NCBI RefSeq assembly: GCF_900186865.1
Contig: NZ_LT906480.1
Coordinates: forward strand, 1,754,001 to 1,818,000
DNA: 64,000 nucleotides
DNA from: Stenotrophomonas maltophilia
GTDB lineage: Bacteria > Pseudomonadota > Gammaproteobacteria > Xanthomonadales > Xanthomonadaceae
Direction of reading: 5' to 3'
Program-made: the position numbers and the translations under genes
Shown: positions 42,390-51,291 of the stretch, one piece after another
Numbering within the stretch: the stretch's first letter is position 1
How the letters are laid out: each line of letters begins with the position of its first letter
Notes under the pieces: generated by a model
Databases searched by the model: none
The model's input: the letters and a program-made list of their open reading frames with translations, nothing else
What the model was told of the DNA's origin: nothing

Positions 42390-43010
42390 ATGGCCAACGA
42401 TGGGGTACACGATCCAGTCAACACCGGACGTCGGCGTTTTCTTTCTGCCACCACAGCCGTGGTGGGCGCCGTCGGCGTCGGATTCACCGCAGTTCCTTTC
42501 ATCAAATCCTGGAACCCCAGTGCCCGCGCCAAGCTTGCCGGCGCACCGGTGGTGGCCGACATCAGCGCCCTGCAGGAAGGCCAACGCCTGATCGTGGAAT
42601 GGCGTGGCCAGCCGATCTGGATCGTCAAGCGGTCCAAGGCCATCCTCGATGCGCTGCACGGGCTGGACGGCCGTCTCAAGGACCCCGAGTCCGGCGAGAA
42701 GGACCAGCAGCCGGACTACGTGCTGAAGCAGAACCCCGAGCTGCGCTCGATCAAGCCGGACATCTCCGTGCTGGTCGGCCTGTGCACGCACCTGGGCTGC
42801 TCGCCGGAAATGGTCGCCGAGATCCGGCCCGAGCCCTACGACCCGCAGTGGAAGGGTGGCTACTTCTGCCCGTGCCACAAGTCGCGCTTCGACATGTCCG
42901 GACGCGTCTTCAAGGACGTGCCGGCGCCGATCAACCTGAAGGTGCCCGCGCACCATTACCAGGACGACAACACCATCATCATCGGTGTCGATCCGCAGGG
43001 GGCTGCCTGA
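42390..43010 (+). CDS. petA: ubiquinol-cytochrome c reductase Rieske iron-sulfur subunit
   Basis: 206 residues. Tat-type signal anchor: NTGRRRFLSATTAVVGAVGV. The 2Fe-2S ligands lie in the two boxes CTHLGCSP and CPCHKSRFDMSG. Typical proteobacterial Rieske size. First gene of petABC; the stop shares a base with the cytochrome b start (TGATG). Passes electrons from ubiquinol to cytochrome c1 on the periplasmic face. Confidence 0.96.
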   Translation: MANDGVHDPVNTGRRRFLSATTAVVGAVGVGFTAVPFIKSWNPSARAKLAGAPVVADISALQEGQRLIVEWRGQPIWIVKRSKAILDALHGLDGRLKDPESGEKDQQPDYVLKQNPELRSIKPDISVLVGLCTHLGCSPEMVAEIRPEPYDPQWKGGYFCPCHKSRFDMSGRVFKDVPAPINLKVPAHHYQDDNTIIIGVDPQGAA

Positions 43011-44269
43011 TGGCCAATATCCTCAGCCGTACTGCCAGCGGCGTGGCCGACTGGGTCAACGCCCGCGCGCCCGGCCTGATGCCGGTCTACCGGAAGCACG
43101 TCAGCGAGTACTACGCGCCGAAGAACTTCAACATCTGGTACTACTTCGGTTCGCTGGCGCTGCTGGTGCTGGTCAACCAGATCGTCACCGGCATCTTCCT
43201 GACGATGCACTACAAGACCAGCGCCGCCGAGGCGTTCGGCTCCATCGAATACATCATGCGCGATGTGGAGTGGGGCTGGCTGATCCGCTACATGCATTCC
43301 ACCGGTGCCTCGCTGTTCTTCATCGTGGTCTACCTGCACATGTTCCGTGGCCTGCTGTACGGCAGTTACCAGAAGCCGCGCGAGCTGGTGTGGATCCTCG
43401 GCATGCTGATCTACCTGGTGTTGATGGCCGAAGCCTTCATGGGCTACGTGCTGCCGTGGGGCCAGATGTCGTTCTGGGGCGCCAAGGTGATCATCTCGCT
43501 GTTCGGCGCGATACCGGTGATCGGCAACGGCCTGACCGAATGGATCATGGGCGATTACCTGCCCAGTGACGCCACGCTCAACCGTTTCTTCGCGCTGCAT
43601 GTCATCGCCCTGCCGCTGGTGCTGTTGCTGCTGGTGGTACTGCATCTGGGCGCGCTGCACGAAGTGGGTTCGAACAACCCCGATGGCGTGGAGATCAAGA
43701 AGGGGCCGAAGGGCAACCGCTGGTCGCCGAACGCGCCGGCCGATGGCATTCCGTTCCACCCGTACTACACGCTCAAGGATGGCGTCGGCGCCGGTTTCCT
43801 GCTGATCATCGCCGCCTTCATCATCTTCTTCGCGCCCGGTTTCGGCGGCCTGTTCCTGGAGCACGACAACTTCACCGAGGCCAACCGCCTGGTGACCCCG
43901 GAACACATCAAGCCGGTCTGGTACTACACGCCTTACTACGCGATGTTGCGCGTGGTGCCGAACAAGCTCGGTGGCGTGCTGGTGATGTTCTCGGCCATTG
44001 CGATCCTGTTCCTGGTGCCGTGGCTGGACAAGGCCAGGGTGAAGTCGGTGCGCTACCGCGGCTGGATCTCGAAGGTGATGCTGGGCGTGCTGGCGGTGTG
44101 CTTCGTGTGGCTGGGCGTGATTGGTTCCGGCCCGGGCACCGACGTGCACGAGACCTACATCGGGCGGGTGCTGACCTTCCTGTACTTCGCGTTCTTCATC
44201 ACCATGCCGCTATGGACACGGTTGGACAAGACCAAGCCGGTACCGGAGAGGGTGACCACCCATGACTGA
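43010..44269 (+). CDS. petB: cytochrome b subunit of the bc1 complex
   Basis: 419 residues from ATG 43010 (MANILSRTASGVADWVNARA). Eight or more membrane helices; haem-ligand histidines are seen in RYMHSTGASLFFIVVYLHMF and RFFALHVIALPLVLLLLVVLH. The Qo-site motif is present as PADGIPFHPYY-like and GYVLPWGQMSFWGAKV (PEWY equivalent PVWYYTPYY). Full length. The last 8 bases overlap petC. Confidence 0.96.
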   Translation: MANILSRTASGVADWVNARAPGLMPVYRKHVSEYYAPKNFNIWYYFGSLALLVLVNQIVTGIFLTMHYKTSAAEAFGSIEYIMRDVEWGWLIRYMHSTGASLFFIVVYLHMFRGLLYGSYQKPRELVWILGMLIYLVLMAEAFMGYVLPWGQMSFWGAKVIISLFGAIPVIGNGLTEWIMGDYLPSDATLNRFFALHVIALPLVLLLLVVLHLGALHEVGSNNPDGVEIKKGPKGNRWSPNAPADGIPFHPYYTLKDGVGAGFLLIIAAFIIFFAPGFGGLFLEHDNFTEANRLVTPEHIKPVWYYTPYYAMLRVVPNKLGGVLVMFSAIAILFLVPWLDKARVKSVRYRGWISKVMLGVLAVCFVWLGVIGSGPGTDVHETYIGRVLTFLYFAFFITMPLWTRLDKTKPVPERVTTHD

Positions 44270-45011
44270 TCGCTGGATGGTCCGGTTGGCCCTGACGGCC
44301 ACCCTGATGCTGGGCAGTTTCCTGGCCTCCGCCGCCGAAGGTGGCACCAAGCTGCTGCAGGCCGGCAACGATCTGGGCGACCGCGCTTCGCTGCAGCGCG
44401 GCGCGCAGCTGTACATGAACTACTGCTCCGGCTGCCACGCGCTGAAGTACCTGCGCTATTCGCGGATGGCGCAGGACCTGGGCCTGACCGAGGAAGAGGT
44501 GATGAACAACCTCAACTTCACCGGCTCGGCGATCGGCGACCCGATCCCGGTGGCGATGCCCAAGGAGAACGCGGAGAAGTGGTTCGGCAAGATGCCGCCC
44601 GATCTCAGCCTGATCGCGCGCGTGCGGGGCAGTGACTGGGTCTACACGTACCTCAAGTCGTTCTACCTGGACAGCAGCCGGCCGCTGGGCTGGAACAACG
44701 CGCTGTTCGCCAATGCCTCCATGCCCAACCCGCTGTGGGAGATGCAGGGCCTGCAGCATGCGGTCCATGGCAAGGCGGAAGCGCCCGGCATGGACCCGCC
44801 GGTGACCGGCCTGAAGATCGAAACGCCGGGTTCGGTTGATGCCGGGCAGTACGACCAGGCGGTGCGGGACATCACCAACTTCCTCGAGTATGCCGGCGAA
44901 CCGGCCGCGCTCAAGCGCCAGCAGCTGGGCGTGTGGGTGATCCTGTTCCTGGCCCTGCTCACCTTCCTGCTGTACCTGCTGAAGAAGGAATACTGGAAGG
45001 ACGTTCACTGA
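44262..45011 (+). CDS. petC: cytochrome c1
   Basis: 249 residues. Signal peptide (LALTATLMLGSFLASAAEGG), haem-binding CSGCH in LYMNYCSGCHALKYLRYSRM, sixth-ligand Met probably in NASMPNPLWEMQGLQ, and a C-terminal anchor helix (LGVWVILFLALLTFLLYLLKKEYW). Overlaps petB by 8 bases, completing the three-subunit bc1 complex. Confidence 0.95.
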   Translation: MTDRWMVRLALTATLMLGSFLASAAEGGTKLLQAGNDLGDRASLQRGAQLYMNYCSGCHALKYLRYSRMAQDLGLTEEEVMNNLNFTGSAIGDPIPVAMPKENAEKWFGKMPPDLSLIARVRGSDWVYTYLKSFYLDSSRPLGWNNALFANASMPNPLWEMQGLQHAVHGKAEAPGMDPPVTGLKIETPGSVDAGQYDQAVRDITNFLEYAGEPAALKRQQLGVWVILFLALLTFLLYLLKKEYWKDVH

Positions 45012-45082
45012 ATCTGCCGCCGGCCATCGCACGGGCCTATTGGCTTTTGTGATGGTCGGTTGCACACTCGGGGAGGAGTCGA

Positions 45083-45103
45083 CCGCCGGCACGGTGCCGG
45101 CGG
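45083..45103. promoter_or_regulatory. hairpin between petC and sspA
   Basis: CCGCCGGCA-cgg-TGCCGGCGG is a perfect 9-bp stem in the 134-bp gap. No T-run follows it; it could end petABC transcription in a Rho-aided way or be a leader structure of sspA. Confidence 0.4.
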
Positions 45104-45145
45104 CGCCGATGCGGCAGGCGGTCTCCTGTCGTGGGAGAGCCTTTG

Positions 45146-45781
45146 ATGGCGGCGAGCGTACGCATGCGCAATACACTGACGCTGTTTTCCTCGAACGACG
45201 ATGTACTGTGCCACCGTGTACGCCTGGTGCTGGCGGCCAAGGGTGTGACCTTCGACTTCGTTCCGGTCGATCCACAGAACCCGCCTGAAGACCTGATCGA
45301 CCTCAATCCGTATCACTCGGTGCCGACCCTGGTCGAACGCGAGCTGGTGCTGTACGCCGCATCAGTGGTCAGCGAGTACCTGGACGAACGTTATCCGCAT
45401 CCGCCGCTGATGCCGGTCGATCCGCTCTCGCGTGCGCGCATCCGCCTGGCGATGCTGCGCATCGAGCACGACTGGGTGCCACAGGTGCAGGCCATCCAGC
45501 TCGGCAACAAGACCCAGGCCGAGGCTGGCCGCAAGCGCCTGAAGGAGCTGCTGACCGCCTCGCTGCCGCTGTTCAAGGCCAGCAAGTTCTTCCTCAACCC
45601 GGAAATGAGCCTGGCCGACTGCGCGATGGCGCCGATCATCTGGCGCCTGCAGTCGCTGGACGTACCGCTGCCGAAGGACGGCAAGGCGATCGAGGACTAC
45701 GGCAACCGCATCTTCCGCCACCCCGGTTTCGTCCGCAGCCTGACCGATCAGGAAAAGAAGCTGCGCGATCTGCCGGTCTGA
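45146..45781 (+). CDS. sspA: stringent starvation protein A
   Basis: 211 residues from ATG 45146, with GGGAGAG ahead of it. GST-like fold: LTLFSSNDDVLCHRVRLVLA, NPYHSVPTLVERELVLYAAS and SEYLDERYPHPPLMPVDPLS are SspA signatures. Lacks GST catalysis; in E. coli SspA binds RNA polymerase and modulates acid and stationary-phase genes. Followed by sspB, the usual pair, downstream of petABC as in many Gammaproteobacteria. Confidence 0.94.
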   Translation: MAASVRMRNTLTLFSSNDDVLCHRVRLVLAAKGVTFDFVPVDPQNPPEDLIDLNPYHSVPTLVERELVLYAASVVSEYLDERYPHPPLMPVDPLSRARIRLAMLRIEHDWVPQVQAIQLGNKTQAEAGRKRLKELLTASLPLFKASKFFLNPEMSLADCAMAPIIWRLQSLDVPLPKDGKAIEDYGNRIFRHPGFVRSLTDQEKKLRDLPV

Positions 45782-45865
45782 TCCGGGCCTGCGTTACCCG
45801 TCTGCACGCCGACCGGCGTGCAGGTGATCCGCCCCGGCGGGGCGCCGGGCGCGTACACTTCACGC

Positions 45866-46318
45866 ATGACCGAAGACTTCTTCCACATGACCAGCCACCG
45901 CCCGTACCTGCTGCGGGCGCTGGTGGAATGGATCAACGACAACCAGCTGACCCCGCACATCCTGGTCGACGCCGGCGTTCCCGGCGTGCAGGTCCCGCCT
46001 TCGGCGGTCAAGGATGGCCGGGTCGTGCTCAACATCGCCGAACGTGCTGTCGTGCGGCTGATGATCGACAACGAGATGGTGAGCTTCTCGGCGCGCTTCT
46101 CCGGTACCAGCTACCCGGTGCAGGTGCCGATCAGCGCCGTGCTGGCCGTCTACGCCCGCGAGACCGGGCAGGGCATGGCGCTACCGGATGACATCCCGGG
46201 CAACGAGACCGCTCCGACCAGCGATGAGCTGCTGCACGAGGAAGGCACGCCGCCGGACGATACGCCGCCAGCCAGCCCGCCGCCGAAGGGGCGCCCGAAC
46301 CTGCGCGTGGTCAAGTAA
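45866..46318 (+). CDS. sspB: stringent starvation protein B (ClpXP adaptor)
   Basis: About 150 residues. Core MTSHRPYLLRALVEWINDNQ, TPHILVDAGVPGVQVPPSAV, VRLMIDNEMVSFSARFSGTS matches the SspB substrate-binding domain, which hands ssrA-tagged proteins to ClpXP. The C terminus has a long Pro/Glu-rich linker and ends GRPNLRVVK, the ClpX-binding tail (XB motif). The start is either ATG 45866 (MTEDFFH) or ATG 45887 (MTSHRPY); the second matches E. coli better. Confidence 0.93.
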   Translation: MTEDFFHMTSHRPYLLRALVEWINDNQLTPHILVDAGVPGVQVPPSAVKDGRVVLNIAERAVVRLMIDNEMVSFSARFSGTSYPVQVPISAVLAVYARETGQGMALPDDIPGNETAPTSDELLHEEGTPPDDTPPASPPPKGRPNLRVVK

Positions 46319-46328
46319 CCAGGTAACG

Positions 46329-46356
46329 GTGGGTGCCGACCGTTGGTCGGCACGCC
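46329..46356. repeat. single GTAG-family REP hairpin
   Basis: GTGGGTGCCGACCGTTGGTC begins one hairpin of the type found in the 37.7 and 42.1 kb arrays. It lies in the 46-bp gap between convergent sspB and the DUF3301 gene. Confidence 0.8.
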
Positions 46357-46364
46357 TTCAGCCC

Positions 46365-46715
46365 TTAGACATCCTCGGCATCGTCCACATCCGCGCGGAT
46401 CTGGCTGATCCGCGCCGCGCCCGGACCAGTGAATGAGATCAGCTGGTCGCCGCGCAGCACCATGCGGCCCACGTGGCGATCGATGCCGTCGTAGGAATAC
46501 TCGAACTTGAAGGTACGTTCGAAGCCGAGCCGGCCATCTTCGCCGCGCGACAGGCGCAGGCCGGTGGCGTGCACCGCCTGATCCAGCCATTGCACGTCGG
46601 CAGCACGGCAGGCATTGCGCCCCAGTTCGACCGCGCGCTCGGCGGCCGAACGCGCCGCGTTCCAGAAGAAATAGATGATTCCGCCGGCAATCAGCAACAG
46701 CAGCAGGGTGGGCAT
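46365..46715 (-). CDS. DUF3301 protein
   Basis: 116 residues from ATG 46715 (MPTLLLLLIAGGIIYFFWNA): one N-terminal membrane helix, then a small soluble domain with CRAADVQWLDQAVHATGLRL and FKFEYSYDGIDRHVGRMVLR, the pattern of DUF3301. Function unknown. Convergent with sspB. The 67 bp upstream, before the DUF2272 gene stop, hold nothing I can identify. Confidence 0.8.
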   Translation of the reverse strand: MPTLLLLLIAGGIIYFFWNAARSAAERAVELGRNACRAADVQWLDQAVHATGLRLSRGEDGRLGFERTFKFEYSYDGIDRHVGRMVLRGDQLISFTGPGAARISQIRADVDDAEDV

Positions 46716-46782
46716 GGCGTCAGCCGTCAGGGGTCGATCCCGCAAAGATGGCGGCGAACGCGCGCTGGATCAAGCGCTGCAC

Positions 46783-47784
46783 TCACCGCCGCGGCTGCGG
46801 TTCGCTGGACATCGGCTGCGCGGGCACGATGACCGGTTGCGGTGCCGGAGTGGGCTGCATCGGCGTCGCAGTGGGCGAGGGCATCACCAGCGGTGAGGTT
46901 GCAGTCAGCTGCAGCAGCGCTGCCCAGTCCTGCCGGTTGAAGCTGCATTCGTCCTCGCGACCTGGTGTGCAGCCGGGGTCGATGCCGGTGCTGTTGCGTT
47001 CGCGTGCCGGAGGCAGCTTGATCAGCCCCGTACGATCCAGCTGCAGCAACCGCATCGCTACGGTGTTCATCACGTTGCCACCGACCAGGTACAGGGTCTG
47101 GTCGCCGCCGAGGTTGGCCGCCACCACCACTTCGCAATGCGATTTCCAGTGGCCCACCGAGCCATTGCCCAGTGCCTGCACCAGCCCGCTGTAGCTGAGC
47201 GTGGTGCTGCGGTCGCGCAGGAAGCACAGCAGGTCGCCCGGTGCGGGTTTGGCCGTGGCCGGGTCGACCAGCCGGTACGGCACGCCCGAGGGGCCGCCCT
47301 GGTAGGCGGCACGGATGTAGTCGATGTGGCGTGGCGACGTATTGAAGCCAGGAACGCCGGACTGCACCATCACCCAGGAAATGAACGCGGCCGACCATGG
47401 GTTGTCGATCAGGAAGGCGCGGCAGTCGCTGTCGGTGTAGCGCGTGCCCAACGGCGCCAGGCAGCTGCTGGCGCCCGCGATGCTGCCCATCGCATTGAGC
47501 GTGCCGCTGTTGCGCCAGTAGCCGGCCACGCGCTGCCAGGCGATCAGGCCATTGTCTGCCAGGTGATCGCTTTCGGCCTCGGTGACGCTGAGGCTGGCGG
47601 CACGGCCTTCACGATCGATGAAGGGCCGGTACCAGAGCCGGTGCTCATTGCAGGCGGTGTTGCGGATGGCCACCGCCAACGGACTCAGGCCGAAGCGGGG
47701 CGGAACATCGCAGGCTTCGGCGGCCGCTGCGGACAACGGTGCCGCGGCCAGCAGCAGGCAGGCAGGCAAGAGCATCCGGCGCAT
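46783..47784 (-). CDS. DUF2272 exported protein
   Basis: 333 residues with a signal peptide (LLPACLLLAAAPLSAAAAEA). The DUF2272 core has NPWSAAFISWVMVQSGVPGF and PRHIDYIRAAYQGG, then KPAPGDLLCFLRDRS and GHWKSHCEVVVAANLGG, reminiscent of an NlpC/P60-like or amidase fold with Cys/His. The C-terminal ~40 residues are Pro/Thr-rich (MQPTPAPQPVIVPAQP). Activity not established for the family; a cell-wall role is a guess. Confidence 0.78.
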   Translation of the reverse strand: MRRMLLPACLLLAAAPLSAAAAEACDVPPRFGLSPLAVAIRNTACNEHRLWYRPFIDREGRAASLSVTEAESDHLADNGLIAWQRVAGYWRNSGTLNAMGSIAGASSCLAPLGTRYTDSDCRAFLIDNPWSAAFISWVMVQSGVPGFNTSPRHIDYIRAAYQGGPSGVPYRLVDPATAKPAPGDLLCFLRDRSTTLSYSGLVQALGNGSVGHWKSHCEVVVAANLGGDQTLYLVGGNVMNTVAMRLLQLDRTGLIKLPPARERNSTGIDPGCTPGREDECSFNRQDWAALLQLTATSPLVMPSPTATPMQPTPAPQPVIVPAQPMSSEPQPRR

Positions 47785-47847
47785 GCGCGGCTCCTGTGGG
47801 GGATACCTCAGCGTCGCAGCGCTGTCGTGAACGCCGGGTGTGAGAAC

Positions 47848-47887
47848 GGGGTCAGATCCCTTTTCCCATGGACAACGGATCGACCCC
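47848..47887. repeat. diverged single arm of the GGGGTC...GACCCC repeat
   Basis: GGGGTCAGATCCC at the left and GGATCGACCCC at the right give a 40-bp unit like the arms at 1042-1141, with a changed middle. It lies 11 bases after the nadC stop and could act in transcription end or RNA stability. Confidence 0.6.
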
Positions 47888-47898
47888 CACGCCAGGCC

Positions 47899-48750
47899 TC
47901 AACCCGGCGGCGGGCCCAGCTTCAGCGACAGATCGATGGCCTGCACGTGCTTGGTCAGTCCACCGATGGAGATGCAGTCAACGCCGTCCTCGGCGATCGA
48001 ACGCAGGCCGCCCAGGCCCACGCTGCCTGACACTTCCAGCGGAATGCGGCCGGCCGTGATGCGCACTGCCTCGCGGCGCAGGTCGGGGCTGAAGTCATCC
48101 AGCAGGATGCGCTCGCAACCGGCTTCCAGCGCCTGGCGCAGCTGGGCCAGGTCCTCGACCTCGACCACCAGCGGCAGCGCGGGCCATTGCCGGCGCGCGG
48201 CGGCCACCGCCGCGGCCAGCGAACCGGCGGCACGGATGTGGTTTTCCTTCAGCATCACTGTGTCATAGAGGCCGAAGCGGTGGTTGTCACCGCCGCCACA
48301 GCGCACTGCGTACTTCTGCGCCAGGCGCAGGCCGGGCAGAGTCTTGCGGGTGTCGAGGATGCGCGTGCCGGTGCCGGCCACCGCCGCCACGTAGCGGGCA
48401 GTGGTGGTGGCGGTGCCAGACAGCGTCTGCAGGAAGTTCAGCGAGGTGCGCTCGGCGCTGACCAGGCTGCGGCTGCGCCCGTGCAGCAGGGCCAGCACGG
48501 TGCCTGCGGTGACCGCGTCACCTTCGGAGACACGCCATTCGATGCGCACGTCCGGGTCGAGTGCGCGGTGGGTGGCGTCGAACCACGGACGGCCGGCAAT
48601 CACCCCGTCCTGCTTGCACAGCAGGTAAGCACTGTCGGCCTGGTCGGGCAGCAGGGCGGCAGTGACGTCGCCGCTGCCCAGGTCCTCGGCCAGCGCCCGC
48701 GCGACATCGGCGGCGACAACGGCCGCATCCGGCGTCGGCAGCGCGCTCAT
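47899..48750 (-). CDS. nadC: nicotinate-nucleotide pyrophosphorylase NadC
   Basis: 283 residues. Quinolinate phosphoribosyltransferase blocks are clear: ALAEDLGSGDVTAALLP, ERTSLNFLQTLSGTATTTAR, RILDTRKTLPGLRLAQKYAV, GGGDNHRFGLYDTVMLKENH, and the C-terminal LEVSGSVGLGGLRSIAEDGV. Converts quinolinate and PRPP to NaMN in NAD synthesis. The start overlaps the stop of the small Trm112-like gene upstream (ATGA). Confidence 0.95.
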   Translation of the reverse strand: MSALPTPDAAVVAADVARALAEDLGSGDVTAALLPDQADSAYLLCKQDGVIAGRPWFDATHRALDPDVRIEWRVSEGDAVTAGTVLALLHGRSRSLVSAERTSLNFLQTLSGTATTTARYVAAVAGTGTRILDTRKTLPGLRLAQKYAVRCGGGDNHRFGLYDTVMLKENHIRAAGSLAAAVAAARRQWPALPLVVEVEDLAQLRQALEAGCERILLDDFSPDLRREAVRITAGRIPLEVSGSVGLGGLRSIAEDGVDCISIGGLTKHVQAIDLSLKLGPPPG

Positions 48751-49016
48751 GCGGCCGGGAAGTCGGCGATCTGGGCGGTCGGGATGGCTTCCTCGGCCAG
48801 CAGCACCGGGATGCCGTCGTCAACGCGGAACACCTGCTTGCGGTCGCGGGTGACCAGCGCTTCGCGCAGCGGCTGCGCCAGCGGGTTGCCATCGGCCTTG
48901 TTCACCGCGCCGGCGGAAATGGCCTTGTTGAGGGCTTCCAGGCCCTTGCCATCCAGCAGGGACAGGGGCTGGCGGGTGTCCGGCGACACCAGCAGGTCGA
49001 GCAGCTTGCGATCCAT
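48747..49016 (-). CDS. Trm112 family protein
   Basis: 89 residues: MDRKLLDLLVSPDTRQPLSL at the start and VFRVDDGIPVLLAEEAIPT near the end, which is the YcaR/Trm112 pattern (UPF0434). E. coli members retain Cys residues (CPxC); here the first position reads SPDTRQP, with no cysteine, so zinc binding is lost or absent. Overlaps nadC by ATGA. Role unknown. Confidence 0.82.
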   Translation of the reverse strand: MDRKLLDLLVSPDTRQPLSLLDGKGLEALNKAISAGAVNKADGNPLAQPLREALVTRDRKQVFRVDDGIPVLLAEEAIPTAQIADFPAA

Positions 49017-49074
49017 GGTTCTTCGTCTTGCGTGGAAGATGGCTAGAATACGTCTTTAAGGCAGGTGACGGCCA

Positions 49075-49578
49075 ATGACCCCCAACCCGATCGCGCCGCT
49101 TGTCGGCATCGTCATGGGTTCCCGTTCCGACTGGGAAACCATGCAGCACGCCGCCCAGAAGCTTGAAGCCCTGGGTGTTCCGTTCGAAGTGAAGGTGGTG
49201 TCCGCGCATCGGACGCCGGATGTGTTGTTCAGTTACGCCGAGCAGGCGGGCCCGCGTGGCCTGCGCGCGATCATCGCCGGTGCCGGCGGGGCCGCCCACC
49301 TGCCGGGCATGATCGCCGCCAAGACCGCCGTGCCGGTGCTGGGCGTGCCGGTGCAGTCCAAGGCCCTCAACGGCATGGATTCGCTGCTGTCGATCGTGCA
49401 GATGCCGGCCGGCATCCCGGTCGCCACCTTCGCCATCGGCAATGCCGGCGCGTCCAACGCGGCGCTGTTCGCTGCTGCGATGCTGGCCAGCGACCAGCCG
49501 GCGATCGGCCAGGCGCTCGACGCCTTCCGTGCACGCCAGACCGAAGACGTGATGGCCCACGACGATCCGCGCCAATGA
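49075..49578 (+). CDS. purE: 5-(carboxyamino)imidazole ribonucleotide mutase PurE
   Basis: 167 residues. [77 protein letters not shown] and [16 protein letters not shown] are full PurE signatures, with the catalytic His in SAHRTP. A TAGAAT -10-like box lies at 49044. Overlaps purK by ATGA. Confidence 0.96.
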   Translation: MTPNPIAPLVGIVMGSRSDWETMQHAAQKLEALGVPFEVKVVSAHRTPDVLFSYAEQAGPRGLRAIIAGAGGAAHLPGMIAAKTAVPVLGVPVQSKALNGMDSLLSIVQMPAGIPVATFAIGNAGASNAALFAAAMLASDQPAIGQALDAFRARQTEDVMAHDDPRQ

Positions 49579-50723
49579 GCCTGACCGTCGGCATCCTGGG
49601 CGGCGGCCAGCTCGCCCGCATGATGGTCCTGGCCGGTGCGCCGCTGGGACTGCGCTTCCAGCTGTACGACCCGGCGGCCGACGCCTGCAGTGGCCCGCTG
49701 GCGCCGCTCACCGTCGGTGCCTTCGATGACCGCCACGCGCTGGCGGAATTCGCCGCCAAGGTCGATGTGGTCACTTTCGATTTCGAGAACGTGCCCGCAG
49801 ACAGCGCGCAGTTCCTGGCCGACCGCGTGCCGGTCTATCCGCCGCCGGCCGCGCTGGCGGTGGCCCAGGACCGGTTGAGCGAGAAGACCCTGTTCCAGCA
49901 GTTGGGCATCCCGCTGCCGGCCTTCGCTGATATCCGCAGCCGTGACGAGCTGGCTGCGAAGGCGGCTGAGTTTGGCCTGCCGTGCATCCTCAAGACCCGC
50001 CGCCTTGGTTATGACGGCAAGGGCCAGTTCCGCCTGCGCAGCGAGGCCGACATCGACGCCGCGTGGGATGCACTGGGCGCGCAGGTCGAGCGTACCGGCC
50101 TGATCCTGGAAGGCTTCGTAGCGTTCCAGCGCGAGGTCAGCGTGGTCGCCGTGCGTGGCCGCGATGGCAGCTTCGAAGCCTGGCCGGTCACCGGCAACTG
50201 GCATGTCGACGGCGTGCTGTCGGCCAGCGTGGCACCGGCTGTGCTGTCCGATGCCGAGCAGCAGGCCGCGATCGGCTATGCCCGCCGTGTCGCCGAGCAC
50301 CTGCAGTACGTCGGCGTGTTCGCGCTGGAGCTGTTCTGTCGCGATGGCGAGCTGTTGGCCAACGAGATGGCGCCGCGCGTACACAACTCCGGCCACTGGA
50401 CCATCGAAGGCAGCGAGACCTCGCAGTTCGAGAACCATCTGCGTGCCGTGCTGGGCCTGCCGCTGGGCAGCACCCGCATGCTCGGCCACGCCTGCATGCT
50501 GAACTGGCTGGGCGCGATGCCGGACCCGGCACCGGTGCTGGGCCAGGCCAGCGGCCATTGGCACGACTATGGCAAGGAGCCGCGCGAAGGCCGCAAGGTC
50601 GGCCACGCCACGTTGCGCGATGACGATGCTGCCGCGTTGGCCGATGCGCTGGAGCAGGTCGGCCTGGAGCTGGATCGCCAGGCCCAGGTGGCGCCGGCGG
50701 TGCACGCGTTGCGCAATCGCTGA
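49575..50723 (+). CDS. purK: 5-(carboxyamino)imidazole ribonucleotide synthase PurK
   Basis: 382 residues with the ATP-grasp layout: N-terminal [37 protein letters not shown], central [40 protein letters not shown] and [20 protein letters not shown] with [20 protein letters not shown]. Carboxylates AIR with ATP and bicarbonate, feeding PurE. Confidence 0.96.
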   Translation: MSLTVGILGGGQLARMMVLAGAPLGLRFQLYDPAADACSGPLAPLTVGAFDDRHALAEFAAKVDVVTFDFENVPADSAQFLADRVPVYPPPAALAVAQDRLSEKTLFQQLGIPLPAFADIRSRDELAAKAAEFGLPCILKTRRLGYDGKGQFRLRSEADIDAAWDALGAQVERTGLILEGFVAFQREVSVVAVRGRDGSFEAWPVTGNWHVDGVLSASVAPAVLSDAEQQAAIGYARRVAEHLQYVGVFALELFCRDGELLANEMAPRVHNSGHWTIEGSETSQFENHLRAVLGLPLGSTRMLGHACMLNWLGAMPDPAPVLGQASGHWHDYGKEPREGRKVGHATLRDDDAAALADALEQVGLELDRQAQVAPAVHALRNR

Positions 50724-50728
50724 GCCCG

Positions 50729-50751
50729 GTAGTGCCGGCCGCTGGTCGGCA
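50729..50751. repeat. single SMAG/GTAG hairpin after purK
   Basis: GTAGTGCCGGCCGCTGGTCG begins six bases after the purK stop. One hairpin only. Confidence 0.85.
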
Positions 50752-50835
50752 GTGCAACGCTGTGAAGCGCCGGTGCAGGCATCGGCGCAACATTCCCGGT
50801 GGTAGCGTGGAGCTCCTTTCACAGGAGTCACCCCC

Positions 50836-51177
50836 ATGCTCGACTGGAATGCCTACCGCAAGGAACTGAAGGGCCGTATCGGTGAGATCGGCAAGCTCTC
50901 ACCGGATACGGTCAAGGGCTACGCCACCCTGGCTAACGCTGGCGCGCAGACCAACCACCTCGATGCGAAGACCCGCGAGCTGATCGCGTTGGCGGTGGCG
51001 GTGACCACCCGCTGCGACGGCTGCATCACCGTGCACGTGGATGCAGCGCTGAAGCATGGTGCCAGCCGCGAGGAAATCGCCGAGGCGCTGGGCGTGGCGG
51101 TGTCGCTCAACGCCGGTGCGGCGCTGGTGTACTCGGCGCGGGTGATGGATGCGGTGGCCGCGCACGAGAACGCGTGA
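50836..51177 (+). CDS. carboxymuconolactone decarboxylase/AhpD-like protein
   Basis: 113 residues. The alkylhydroperoxidase-type motif CDGCITVHVDAALKHGAS has the CxxC pair and downstream His of AhpD-like CMD proteins; KTRELIALAVAVTTRCDGC and EIAEALGVAVSLNAGAAL complete the pattern. Preceded by ACAGGAGTCACCCCC. Likely a thiol-based peroxidase or redox protein; substrate unknown. Stands alone between REPs, one gene from sodB and grxD. Confidence 0.9.
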   Translation: MLDWNAYRKELKGRIGEIGKLSPDTVKGYATLANAGAQTNHLDAKTRELIALAVAVTTRCDGCITVHVDAALKHGASREEIAEALGVAVSLNAGAALVYSARVMDAVAAHENA

Positions 51178-51196
51178 AGCCACGCTCTGCTTTCCG

Positions 51197-51271
51197 GTAG
51201 TGCCAGCAGCTGGCCGGCAGATTCGCCATCTCTGTACACCGATGGGGATGCCGGCCAGCGGCCGGCACCAC
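51197..51271. repeat. SMAG/GTAG REP dimer
   Basis: GTAGTGCCAGCAGCTGGCCG at 51197 and the inverted GCCGGCCAGCGGCCGGCACC ending near 51271. Between convergent genes (CMD protein and sodB). The first stem has mismatches and is decayed. Confidence 0.8.
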
Positions 51272-51291
51272 CCCGGGGCGGAGCCGTTGCC

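Noticed and set aside
45083..45103. Intrinsic terminator of petABC
   Set aside because: The stem is perfect but there is no T-run after it on either strand, so only a hairpin is reported.
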